In this document: piece after piece, positions 21,287 through 34,600 of the stretch | How the letters are laid out: each line of letters opens with the position of its first letter | How positions within the stretch are numbered: position 1 is the stretch's first letter | The notes under the pieces: model-generated | Told to the model about the DNA's origin: nothing | What the model saw: the letters and a program-made list of their open reading frames with translations, nothing else | Database searches by the model: none | Source: a virus | Length of the DNA stretch: 64,000 nucleotides | IMG/VR virus record: IMGVR_UViG_3300019776_000365 | Span: 1 to 64,000 of that record | Direction: 5' to 3' (one strand) | Program-made: the position numbers and the translations under genes

Positions 21287-24200
21287 ATGATTTGTTCATC
21301 AAACGATCCAAAAGTAAAACAGTTTGAGACTATAGTAAAAGACAATGGCGCAGCAGTTGATGCTGTCCATTGGGCTTTGACTAGTTTTAGTGGTAATGAT
21401 GTAAGAAAAGTTAATGATGCAATTAAGTTTGTAGAACGTATTAAATCAGCTAAACCAACAAGTAAATCTGATGCTGATAAGATATTATCTACGTTAGAAA
21501 AGCAAGGCCTTATAAAGAAAGTGACTACTAGGGCTGGCGATCACTACTCAACTATACACCCAGAACTTCTTAATTATATTATTGAAAATAAAAGAAATGT
21601 AATTAAATCAGCTCGTGGAAATATTAGTGATAACGAAGAAGCGCTTCCGTATGACTATTTGTATTCTGTAAAACCTATCAAAGCAAATACTCAGGATATG
21701 GCTGATTTTGATGATAAAACCAGACTTGAAAAAGTTGGTTTATCTATGGTTGGTACATCATTAATGTCTACCGATGGAGTTGTAAGGATTGAGTTGGTAA
21801 ATCAAACAGTAGACACAATAGTAGAGGATATAGCAAGGGCCGTAATAGATTCAGGTGATAAAGGTATATCAAGGGATGATGTTAAAAAGATTTTTGATAC
21901 ATACTATGATACATTTGCTAGTATAGCTGATGAGTTTGAAGAGGATGGCAATGAGCTTGGCGTTAAACACGCAGAAAGCTATCTCAACAGTTGGAGTAAC
22001 CTTGAAAATATGGTTCTTGACGCTTTAAAAAGAAGGGCTGGTATTGTATTTAAAAATAACAAGCAAGAAAATATTACAGATACTTTATCAAATACAGATG
22101 TAGAAAAAATATCTGAAAATAGTGGTGCTGATTTAGATGGTGCTGATAAAACTCAAGGTATATATTCGGATGATTTTTCTATCACTCTTGATAGTAAGAT
22201 TGGGTTGTCTGGTAGATTAAAGCTATTTATGTCTACATTAAAGAGTGGTAAGGTTCACTACTTAACTAATGAGCCATTATTTGAAAAATTTGATACGGCA
22301 TACAATACTCTTAATGCTATCCTTTCTAATACAGAGCCTAACTTTGGCAAGATGATAGCTAGATTGGATCAATTTAGAGATTATGAATGAATTGCCGATC
22401 TATCAGACAAACTAAAAGCTCAAGGTAGAGATAGCAAATTATCCAAAGAGTTCATTACGGCGATGAATAAACACTACGTTGATATGTCATATATAAGCTG
22501 GTCTAATATGGGCTCTAATGGCTTTAAAATGGCTATTAATGGTGACAATTCAAATTCCAGAGTTAGAATGATATTTAATGATTGGAATGAATCTTTTTAT
22601 AATAGTAATATAGTAAAAACGAACTCTAATTATGTGCAATACTATGACACAAAAGCTGCTAATGACGCTGTGGCTGCATTTGACCATATGTTTGAAAATT
22701 CAGGCACAATTGATGCTCAAACCATTGTAAATACTATGGGTCTTGTTGGTATTAGATTGTCAAATAATACAGCAGAAAATCTATTAAAAAATGGATTTAA
22801 ATATGGAAGAAAACAACTAAATACAAATCAATTATTTGATATAAAGAATACTAATTCTCCAATAACAAGTGTATATAAAAAATTAGCTGCTATATCTAAA
22901 TTAAAAGACAACGTAGAGGTTGGTTCTGATGAAGAGTTAGATTTTCTAAAAGGCGGTGCAATGAGAGCATTGGCTGCTATGGAGTCTAAATACACAAAAC
23001 ACCTATACAGTAACTCATTTCAATCAGGTAATAAGACAATATTTTCATACACTAATGATAAGTTTATAGTTGATAGGTTTTCAGATTTACTTAATGGATA
23101 TAATAATGGAGATTATTCATTATTAGATAGTTTATCTACAGATGCCTTTGCTAAAAACTCAAGATGGTTAACACAGCTATTAAGAGCGAAAGATGCTACT
23201 AATGATAATGATACAGCCTTTTCTGAGGTGTTTGATTTTCTTTACCTATCATTAGATCCTCTTAAAAAAGAGAAAGGCGAAGCCGCTGATAGACCATTAG
23301 CTGATTTATCTCCAAAAGAGATACTGGCGGCTAAGTTAGCCTTGATGTATAACAATGGCATGACAATAGCTGGTGATAAAAATAGAGTTGGTAAAATGTT
23401 TTACCCAACAATGTCAGACAAAACCACTATGATTGCCATACAGAATATATTATTATCAAGACAATATACAAAATTAGACACCGATAATAATGGCAATATA
23501 ACTGTTAACAACGATCTAGTAGATTATATATATGATAATGTAGTTAAAGCTGAAATGAATAGAATGTATGCTATTCAAGAGAAGACTAAAAACTATAGAG
23601 AATCATTAAATGTTGAAGGTTTTGATGGTGGTGCTAGATATTTCTATACAATACCAGAATTGAATGGTATAGCCGACATGTTTACATGAGATGAAGCTTC
23701 TGGTAAACGTTATTTAAAGCAAGAGGATGACTTTATAAAATCATTACCTTTAATTAAAGAGTCTATCAGGTTATCATTAAACGCTATTGTTACAAATCAG
23801 ATAGAGCAATTTAAAAAAGAAGGTATTGGGTATGCGGTTGATGCTGAAAATAAAGAATTGCCATTGCAATATATAGATAGCAGGTTGGTATCATCAGTTA
23901 GAGATTCTTTGGATGATAAATCACTTAAAAATATATCAGATAATATAGCCGCCGACTTTGCTGTTAACTATTTCTTGCATAATCTTAATGTAGCGCAATT
24001 GTTCCATGGAGATTACGTTAACTACTTTAAGAAAAATAAAGCTCAAGAAGAGCTTGAAAAGCAGTTAAAAACAGGTAATGTTTCAGACCTAGCATTGCTG
24101 TATGACGCAGTTAAAGAAACATTTGATAACTTAGGCAAGCGTCTTGCTGCAGATTTAGCTCCTGGCTATGAGGCTGACTATGGTGAGTCTAAGCCATTTA

Positions 24201-25756
24201 TTAAAGTAACTACATCTAATGATAGAAATGTTAAATCATTAGCATCAGATATAGTAAAAGAAGTATTCAAGGATGGTAAGAAAGATCAATCTGAGTCTGA
24301 TAAAAATTCAATAGCTGCATGGAGTAACATTAACTCATCTGACGCTCAATCTTGGAGTTCTTTGGAGTTTCACTTAGATACACTTTATAACTTTGGCAAT
24401 AAATTGGTATCAGAAACTGACTATAAAAAACTAAAAGCAAAAATAAAAGAAGCTAGAGATAATAATAAATATAATGAGTTAGATTTTTCTCAGGATGAGC
24501 TATCTATTATATTAAATCCAACTAAGCCGTTATATTCCAACAATAGACAAGTACCACTTGATGGTGATAGTACTATCGGTGTTAGATCATATATAAAAAC
24601 ATCTTCATTTCCATTAATACCACAATTAGTTAAAGGTACTGATCTAGAGCATGTTGTGAATGCAATGGAGAATGGCGGTGTTGATTTGCATGTATTTGAG
24701 TCTGGTTATAAAGTTGGTTCTACAATACATAGCACTGATAGTAAAGCAGATTCTAATAGTAAGCTAGACTTATTTGATAAAGATGGTAATATGCTATATG
24801 ATAATGTAGCTGCCTTATCTGATAGTAAAAATCACATAATACTTGATATAAAAGGTTTTAAAATACAACAAGAAGTTCCATATCATGATCATCCTGGATA
24901 TATCAATAAGGGATCCCAGGAGTCTAAGTTGTTATTCTCAAACATCAGAGCAATAGAAGGCTTTGAATATGATGGTAAAAAAATGAATGGCGCAGAGCTT
25001 GAAAAAATATATAACCAAAAGTATAAAGAGCTATATAGAAAAGAAGCTGAAAAACTTAGAAATGAAGTATTTGTAAAAGATGCTGATGGTAATCCTACTG
25101 GTCAAGTGGACATACATATGATTCAGAAGTTGTTTAGAGAAGCTGCTAATGATAGAAATTATTCTATCAACGATAAGATAGGTTTATCTCTTGATGATAA
25201 AAATGAAGCATTTAAATTTCCACTATGGTGTTTGCCTGCTGCTCACAAATATGAATCACTACTAATATCTATAGTGGATAATAGAGTTAGAAAGCTTAAA
25301 ATACCTGGTAATTCATTTGTATTAGGCTCTGAGGCTGGATTTAGATTTAAAGATCAAATAATAACAGATAAAAAAGACCAACAAAAGATATTTAAAAAAT
25401 ATCAAGACCAAATAATATTTACAAGTAATGCTGTAATAGAAAATGGTGAGATAAATCTTCAAACATATAGAAGAGATGGTAAGAATATGAAGCCTACTCA
25501 GGTATTTATACCATGTAAACTTCAAGGAAAGAATGGTCACTTTATAGACTTAATGAAATATACTATCAAAAAAGATGGTAGATTATATATAGATGAGAAT
25601 AGATTTCCTAAAGAACTCTCAAATATGTTTGGCTTTAGAATACCAACACAAGGGCACAACTCTATGACATCAATAGAAGTGGCTGGATTCTTACCAGAGG
25701 CTTGTGGCGACTTAATTATAGCTACACAAGATTTGGTTGTACAGATGGGATCGGAT
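21287..25756 (+). CDS. Virion RNA polymerase polyprotein, exon 1
   Basis: The first 1490 codons of the giant RNA polymerase gene, with TGAs at 22388 and 23687. Near the end, SSFPLIPQLVKGTDLEHV and later QESKLLFSNI look like the segment before the catalytic barrel of crAss-like and YonO-type single-chain RNA polymerases. The exon ends VQMGSD at 25756, and the final Asp (residue 1490) is the first of the DxDxD metal-binding triad completed by exon 2. Three more codons followed by TAA would be read if the intron were kept. The N-terminal opening MICSSNDPKVKQF resembles the start of the gene at 31693. Confidence 0.8.
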
Positions 25757-26027
25757 AAACGTTAATGTCCGAGTAAAATCCTGTGAATTGCTGGAAACCC
25801 CTTAGAGTAATTCAAACTACAACATAGATAGTAATATCAAATGTGAATGTTTAAAAATTGAATTAATTGGGCAATCAGCAGCTAAGTAACTATCCTGTCA
25901 ATTATGATAGTTAAAAGTTCAACGACTAGAGGTGAGCCGACAGAGCAATAAAACCTCAATAGCGCAGGACACCTTAATGGTGATGATATAGTCTAATCTT
26001 TATAGAAATATAAAGCTAATAAAAATG
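25757..26027 (+). ncRNA. Group I self-splicing intron in the RNA polymerase gene
   Basis: A 271-base intron with the conserved group I core in order: P-like AATTGCTGGAAA near 25786, Q-like AATCAGCAGCTAAG near 25873, R-like GTTCAACGACTAG near 25918, and S-like GATATAGTC near 25985. The exon end TCGGAT (25751-25756) pairs perfectly with the internal guide GTCCGA (25767-25772), giving the diagnostic U-G pair at the 5' splice site. The last intron base is G (26027). Splicing joins GSD to FDVDKLYTY and rebuilds the DFDVD motif. No endonuclease is encoded inside it. The boundaries are well supported by this pairing and by the restored motif. Confidence 0.92.
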
Positions 26028-29000
26028 TTTGACGTGGACAAACTATACACATACATGTATGCTACGAAAGAAATTATCGTAGATAAAGAAAAATCTAAGG
26101 AATTTAAAGCAAAACTTAAAGAGTATTATACCAAAGATCAGATAGAAGCTCGTAATCAATTTGGTGATATTGTAAATATACTTAATAGTGATATTGAGTT
26201 GACAGAAGATCAAGAGTCTATGCTTATTGATACACTAAATAGTATAAAAGAAGCTCATAATGATATTAAAGAAATTAAATCATGGCTTAAAAATAATATA
26301 AAGATTGTTAAAGATGAGGAAAAATCTTTGTTTAATGACCTTTTAGATATACATTTGGCTGTATTTAAAAATGGTAGTGATGATTTGTATAGATTAATTA
26401 TGGCTCCAAATGGTTTTGGTCAGTTAAAAACTGGTAAAACCACTGGACTTGGGTTTGATATTGAGAGACTAAAAGACAACGCTAATAAAAATAGATTAAA
26501 CTATCTATCTCCAGAATACCAACAGATGAAATTCCTTAACGGCACTTCAGGCAAACAAGGTGTGGGAATTTTTAGTTCGCTATCTATGTTTAACTCAATC
26601 ACCCAAGGCAAAGAGCTTAGATATGTTAATAAGTCATCAGATAGCGATAGAAGTGTATTCAGTGTTACATTTGGTAATGAAAAATCTAATGGCGAGTTGG
26701 GTTTATTAAAAACAATCAATGGAAAGTACTTCACATCTAAAGTTATTGAAGCGTTTCAGTCTGCATCTGTAGATAATGAGAAAGAACAAATTCTATACAA
26801 ACTAAATATAAACAAATACACAGCACCCGTTATTAATGCTTTAGCTGTTTTAGGCTTTGATGAAGAGACTATATGTTATTTCATTAATCAGCCTATAATA
26901 GAATATTACACAGAATTTATGGCATCTAAGGATTCATCATTAAATGATTTCGATCCAGATGCCGGCGCTAATGTTTTTGATAAAATAGAGAATTTTATAA
27001 TAGGCAAGTACAATATAACTGATATTGACAACTCATTAAATAATTCTGGAGTTGATGTTTTAAAAGAACAAATTGCAACTAAAGAACAAAATAGATCTAA
27101 AAGTTTTTGGGAAAAACAACTTGGATTGCTTAGAAAATTTGAAGAAATTAACGAAGTTGGCAATTCAGTTCAAGCATTGATGCAAACCGTAAATGCAGAG
27201 TCTAAAGGACTCGGTAAGACATTGTTTGGCTCATTATCAAGAGAAGATAAAATTAATGATATAGATGATGTAACTGAGAGGTATAACTCTGGTAAGTCAG
27301 CTACAGGTATTATTAATGCAGGTAGAATTCTATATGAATTTAATGAAGATGGTGAGTATACAACTAATGAGTTTAATGGAAAAATCACAGACTCATTAAA
27401 TGGTTTTGTAGCAGAGTATGGCACTAAAATATTAAATAATATTGGTTCTCAAATATTCCCATATAGAAAGAAGCCAATTAATGATATATTTGATTATCTA
27501 AGAGAGCTATTAGGCAAGAAAGGTTCTTCAATATCTCAAGATGAAGATTTTATGGGTAAAACTTTTACAGCAATGAAGTCGTATTTATTCTCTAATACTA
27601 ATCTATATGGAGATAAAGTTGATTTAAAGGCTGAAAGAAAACGTTTATTTCTTGGTGAATATAAACTATTAGATCCAAATAATCCTAACGGAGAAGCTAT
27701 ATTAGTAAACCCATCACTTGCTGACACCATAGAAGCATTAAAAAATGAAAACATAGGTAAGTCTAACATGCTACTCAGGATGCTTACAGTGGACAAAAGA
27801 ATGACCTCTAGCGCTGTTAAACTGGTTAAATATAATGCAGCATCTGGTCAAAATGCAGATGAGTCTGAAATACACCAAGCATTTATAGCTTTATTTAGAG
27901 AAAATGTGCCATTAGAGTATAAAATTGGTGATAAAATTAATAAGATAAACTCAAGAGATCTTGCTTTAGATTTAATTAAATACACTTATTTATCTGGTGG
28001 CTCTCAAGAGGCTATACAATTCACTAGATATATACCTATAGATGTGCTTGAATATATTGGATTTGGCGATAGAATCAATACTATAGCAAAAAATATTAGC
28101 TTATCACATTTTGGTACAAGTGTAGAAAAAAATTCAATTAAAAATTCCAACTTTGTTGAACAGTATTTACAACATAACCCAAGTAAAGTGCCAGTCAAAA
28201 TTAAAGGTAAACTAAACAAAGGCAATAAAGATTTAAAAAATGTTCAAATAAAAGATGGTATTGTTTGGAAATTCACTCCAAACTTTACAGTAGATACAAC
28301 TAAAGGTTCCGCTGATTATATGTTAGGTCAAAAATATGTTGTTGGCATGACCGACAATATGAAATATCTAATATATAAATTTAATGGTACTGAGTTTGTA
28401 AATATACCTACACTTGGAACATTTGGTATGAGTGAATATGACTTTAACCTACCATCAGGAGAAGTTGCTCAATCTGTAATTACATCAAGAAATATAACTC
28501 CTTTAAATGAAAACAAACCTAGTGATATTAGCAATAAATTATCACAACAGGTTAAGCAAGAAGAGTTAGATGTAACAAAAGAATATGACTTATATAAGAA
28601 TTCATTAGATAATGAAAATCAAATTAAAGGTATATTAGAGTTAATATCAAAAAATGGTAATGAAGCCAACAGTCGCATTGCTAAAAAGCTATTAGAAAAC
28701 ACTCACCTTTTAAATTCTATTAGTGATTATAATTTATCTTATGGAGATGTTGGTAGGTCATCTGGTAGGCACAACATGTATGATAAAACTATAACCATAT
28801 CTAATATTAAAAACAAGTTTAAATCAAAAGATAAACTTGAAAATACTTTAGTTCATGAAATAGTTCATGCATATACTGTTAGAACGCTTAGATTAATATT
28901 TGATGATAAATTCAAATCAGAAAATATAGAAGAGTTTGAAAATCTAGATCCTAAAATTATTGAATCCGCTCGTAGAATTAGATCTATAAGAAGAGCTTTA

Positions 29001-31691
29001 GTTTATAAGGCTAAGTCATCTTCTAAAGAACTTAGCGATAAACTTAAAGACATAGAAGCTTGGTGGGCCAACAACAAAACAACTAAACTTACAGAAGAAC
29101 ATAAATTTGCTTATTCATTGAGTGATGATTTTGAGTTTGTCTCAATGGCGCTTACAGATAGTAGTTTTAGGTCAGAGATTGATAAACTAGATTCTATAAG
29201 TGATAATAATAGCACTCTAAAGAAGCTATGAGACGCTTTGCTTAAATTCTTAGGTCTTGATAGTGTATCTAATATAGATAAAACATTTATTGAAAACAAT
29301 ATATTTAATTTTATAGATACTATTGAAACATCTATTAAAGAACCATCAAAAAAGATTGACAAGAAAGAATTTAAAGATAATGAAGAGTATAGAAACTTAT
29401 CCAATATACTTGATGAAATAGAGTCTAAAAAAGAAGTTGAGATAATTAAAGAGCCAGTTAAATATTACGAAGGAAATATAACTCCAGATAAAAATACTAT
29501 ATTTGTTTTTGGTAGTAATCCAGAAGGTCGTCATGGTGCTGGTGCCGCTAAAATAGCGAGAACACAATTTGGCGCTATTTATGGTCAAGGTGAAGGATTG
29601 CAGGGTAATGCATATGCTCTACCAACAAAAGATCTCAGGATTACCGAAAATAAAGGATTTAAATATATATCATTTGATCAAATCGTAGAAAACATTAAAA
29701 AACTATATGAAGTTGCCAAACAAAATCCAGATAAACAATTCAAAATAGCTTATAGAAATACTACGACAACATCTTTAAATGGATATACTGGATTGGAAAT
29801 GATTGAGATGTTTAAAACTGCCGGTGATATTCCATCAAATATTGTATTTAGTAAAGAGTGGATTGAAACTGGCGAATTTAATAAAAAAGAAGAACCAAAA
29901 GTTGAAGAGCAAACAAAACAAGAAGATCCAAAAAGTAAATCATTTTCATATAAAGGTGTATCAATAGACACTGAATTTCAATTAGGTGAAGACCAAGACA
30001 AATCACTTAAAGAGTTAATAGATTTTATTGATGGCTCATCTGACACAGCAATGACACTACAAGGTGCTGCTGGTACTGGCAAAACAGCTACAATTGGTTA
30101 TCTTCAGAAATACTTAAACAAAAAAGGTTATACTCCTTTTGTTTATATGGCTCCAACACATGCAGCAACTGTAGAATTAGCATTTGCTACTGTTAAAACT
30201 GGAAATACATCTATGCCATTTACTGTAGCTAAGGCTGTAAGATATGATAGTCTAAATAAAAAGAATGTATTTACCATGAGAATAAATGAAATTTTATCTT
30301 ATGGTGGTGTTATAGTAGTCGATGAATCTTCAATGCTTGATGATAATGACGTAAATGCTATAATAGAAGCATCTGAAAATATTGGTGTTAAGGTTGTTTT
30401 TATGGGTGATGAGAAGCAGATACCAAAGGTTAGCAAAGAAGGTGGTGATGTAATGTCATTATTTGGTGAAGATTTTGGGACTATTAAAAAAAGAGTATCA
30501 TCTGCTTTTACGAAACTAAAGCAAACAAATCTTAGACAAGTTTTTAGACAATCAGACAATGGATTGCTTGCACTTTTATCTAAAATGAGATCTCAAAATA
30601 ATTTTAAATTATTTAAAGTGAATAACAGAAAGTCTGTAAAATTTGTTGATAGAAGTGAGTATAATAAATTATTAAGGGAAGATATATTAAACGATCCTGA
30701 AAATACTATTGTTATATCATACACAAACGGTTCTGTTCAAGAAGTTAACAAAAATGTTAGATTAATTAGAGGTATGAGTGGTAGTCCAAAAGTGTTTGAT
30801 GTTATCATTGGATATATAGGGTATGCCAATAAAAAGATAGATGCTGGGAATATAGCTAATAGTGTTCAATATACTATTGATACAATACAAAGAGATGGCT
30901 CAGAACTTAGAATTATAGCAAATTCTGATAAACTAAAACAACTAGTTGATTTAGGGATATCTGGTATATCTAAAGTAGCATTTACTAGATATTTGCAGTT
31001 ATCACAAGGTGATAGTCTTTCTATTGATGATATGACAAAAGAAGATTATGACAACAACAATGAAACATTATCTAATATATTTAGATCGGTGCATGAATTA
31101 AATATGGCTTATGACAGAAAACAGATTAAATATTACACATATCTAAATGCATTAGCAGAAAAAACTGCTATTTTAGCTGAATTGTCTGTTGGTGATAGTT
31201 ATATTTATAATCCAAAAATCGATAAAATGGAGCGTTATGATCAAAAGATTCATAAAAACATCAAATCATCTGGTAGTGGGTCTTTGTTGTTTGAGAAGGG
31301 CGTTGATTATGGTCATGCTATAACAATACATAAATCTCAGGGATCTACTATAAACAATGTTTATTTTGACGCAGATTCAATAAATTCAGCTAGAGATACA
31401 AAAATACTTGATGAAAAAGACAATCAAGTCACAACTGAAAAAATGGCTTTAGCTTATGTAGCTATGAGTAGAAGTAAGAATAAACTTGTTGTAAATAAAG
31501 GTAGTCAAGCTTTTGAACAGATAGATGAAAATGAAGTTGAATCATTGCCTGAATTTAACGACTCTAGTTTTTTCGAATTAACAGAGGATGAAAGCAAAAC
31601 TTTAATTAAAAAGCATGGCGACAAAGCTATAGAGATGTATAATAACTTAAATGACGAACAAAAAGAAATAATACTTAAATGTTTAAGATAA
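26028..31691 (+). CDS. Virion RNA polymerase polyprotein, exon 2: polymerase, zincin, nucleotide-binding domain, SF1 helicase
   Basis: This exon continues exon 1 to give a 3377-residue protein. Its first residues complete the catalytic triad D1490-F-D1492-V-D1494. Around residue 2433 is HEIVHAY, a zincin HExxH, with a later Glu in DDFEFVSMAL as possible third ligand. After TGA at 29229 (LKKL-W-DALLKFLGLD), a domain with FVFGSNPEGRHGAGAAKIA (from about 2652) resembles phage nucleotide- or NAD-binding domains of macro/SLOG type. The last 550 residues are an SF1 (RecD2/Dda-like) helicase: GAAGTGKT at 2836, VVDESSM at 2921, GDEKQIP, and C-terminal AITIHKSQGST. Early-gene transcription plus entry functions are inferred for this ejected protein. 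The ATG at 26025 is the intron end, not a start. Confidence 0.82.
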
Positions 31692-31692
31692 T

Positions 31693-34600
31693 ATGGCTAA
31701 ATGTATAATACATAATGATAAATTTAAAGACCTGGTTGAAAAATCAGGTCTTAACTCTATGCAATTAGAGGCTGAGATGAATCTTTGGATGACTAGAAAT
31801 AATACAGATATTTGGCCAACTCTTAGTCAATTGGGTATTGAATTCAAAGATATAACAAAAGAACATAAAGGCATTATAAGAAATAGACTTTCAGATATAA
31901 TCCCAAACATATCTGAAGATAAATTTAAAGAGATATATGAAAATTATACTTCATTAATGGGTAGAGGCGGTAGGCCTGGGAAGGAATTGCCTTTTAATAA
32001 ATTCAAAGCGTTTGTTTCAAATGCAAATGTGTATAACTATAAAGATACTTTTATTTTTGGACACTATGATACAATAAATAATGTTTTTATAACTACCATA
32101 AGTAGCAGCCCAAGTAGTAAAGAACTTTTAGCTGAAGCTATACCAAATATAGCTAAGAATTTTGATGTTATAGGATTTGCGCCAAAGGATGTTGTTGGCA
32201 AATATAAAAGAAGTGGATACGTTGTTAGCGATGCATTTTTTAATTATAATTTTAGAGGCGAAGAAATGAATAAATTTCTATATGCATCAAATCCTAATAT
32301 AACAAAACGTATATATGGTAAAAATATAGAAGATTTATCTCAGAAGGAAATATTGGATTTAGATAATAGATCGTTGGGGTATATTTCATTTAGAAATCTT
32401 CTTGACGAATTAGTTACAAATAAAGATAATTATAACTATAATATTGTAAACAATAACCTAAAAGAGCTTAGGGTTCCAGCTCATCAAAGAGAGAGGTTTT
32501 TAAAAGAAATAAAAAATGGTAGATATGAATATACAGAATACTCACTAATACCAGCAATCAAAAAGCTATACGATTTTAAAAAGGTTGATATTGATGAGAA
32601 AGACGAAAATGCTCTAAATCAAATAGTTCCAGATACCGAAAATCAATTAAACAAACTGTTAGTCAATTATCTTTCTAACTTTGGAATAAAAACAGAATAC
32701 ATTGAAGATATACAAAATAAACTTGGTATAGATTCACTAGGAACTGTTGATATTCTTAACAAAATTGCATATGTAGATAAAGATAATACTGAAGATTTGC
32801 CGGAAATTGCAGGTAAATTTATAGCATATATGCTTCAACACAACCCATTGATAACATCCACATATGAACAGCTTAGAAAAATAGGTAAATATAAAAATAG
32901 TAATAAGGATGAATTGTTAGATATAATAGGCGAACTTATAGCTAAAGAGTTGCACAACAAAACGGATGTTAATTTACCTAAATCTTTAGCAGAAAAAATA
33001 CAATCTATAATTGCATATTTTTTTGATTTACTAACAAAGGCCAGAATAAATAAAATCAACAAAGATATTGGAGTTATTGTTGATTCAATCTTATCAAATA
33101 ATAAATCATTAATAACCGCAAGTAAATACAAGCCAGGATCTCCTGGTAAACAGGTTTTGCAAGTGTCACTAAAAGAGGCATTAAGATCTGATAGTTTTGC
33201 TAACTCTATAGTTAACAAGATGGCTGATAAAGGATTTATTCTAACTGGAAGTGTTGTTCTTTCAGAGCAGGGCTCTATATTTAGACCAGAAGAAAATCAA
33301 GTTCATGATTTAGATTGGGTAAATCCTCATAATGAAGAAAAAACTAATGAGATATTAGATGAAATATATCCAAATAGAAAACATATAAGAAATATATATA
33401 ACGAAGGTGAAGAGTCGTATACTCATACATTTTTAATAAGTCCAGAAGGAACTAAAATAACAAACCTAAAACTTGAGGGGTCAAATTCCATAGTTAGATC
33501 ATACAATATAGTAAATGATAATAATGAAATAGTTGGCTCTTATTCCAATGAAAATGGTGTTGAAAGATCTAATGGTATTGAAGGGAAGGCTATAGATCTA
33601 TTTATGAATGAACGTAACAAATTAACTCCAACTCAAACAATATTAGAATCTGGAATAGTTTTAAACATGTCAAATTGAAGAGATATTTTTAAAGCTAAAC
33701 TAAGATATGCAAGATTAAAAGATATCTGAGACTATAATAGATTTATACCAAATGAAAATATAACAATAAAAGAAATTGCAAAATCAGAAATTAAAGGAGA
33801 AACTTATAATTCCACAGAAGATGCCCCAGATATGACAGAGCCAGATGATATTACCGAAATGGGAACTTTATTTGACATAGAAATACCTGATGAATATAAG
33901 CTGTCAGATTTCAACTTAACAGAAGAAGATGAAGATACTATAAGTCAAAGCTCATACGCTAATCTTACAAGGATGCTTATATATAGACGCAATGATATAT
34001 ATAATGACATGCAAAATACTAGTACAGCCATTAGAAATGCTAAAGATGAATCTGAAAGAACCAAACTTAGAGAAAAGTACGCTGAGTTAAAAAGCAAAAT
34101 GGACTCTATCGTTGAACGTATAGATAAAGCCAATCAGCTTAAAAACATATCTCAATTAGTTACATTTGGTGAAGAGGATTTATCTGAGGCTATAAAGTTG
34201 TTAGAAGATCCTAATTTAACAGAGCATGGCCTTAGATATGCTAAAAGAATTGTTGATTTTTGGATTAAAGTAGCTGATTTTAATGTAGAGCGTGAGGGCC
34301 ATGTTTTATTTGGTAAGAGCTACGATAAAGTTATATCAGATAAAGAAAAAAATGAGTTTTTAGATTTGGCTAATAGAAAAGAAACTGGTGCTATAGCTTT
34401 GAGTCATATAATCAATGGGCTATCTAGAGATTATATATCAAAAATGGTTAATAAACAATTAGATGGGACATTTAGTATAAAAGATATATATAAAGCTATA
34501 GAAGATATTAACTGGTGGAAAGCTAATGCATTCTCAATACAAGACTATTCTTCGCCATTATTAACGGCTATGTATAAAACTATGCGTCAAGCCGACATGG

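Noticed and set aside
26025-26027. ATG as start of a separate polymerase gene
   Set aside because: The ATG is the last part of the group I intron; the P1 pairing and the restored DFDVD motif show that exon 2 begins at 26028.
29229-29240. Gene break between polymerase and helicase parts
   Set aside because: The only stop is TGA in a genome reading TGA as Trp, the frame is unchanged, and there is no ATG start context after it.
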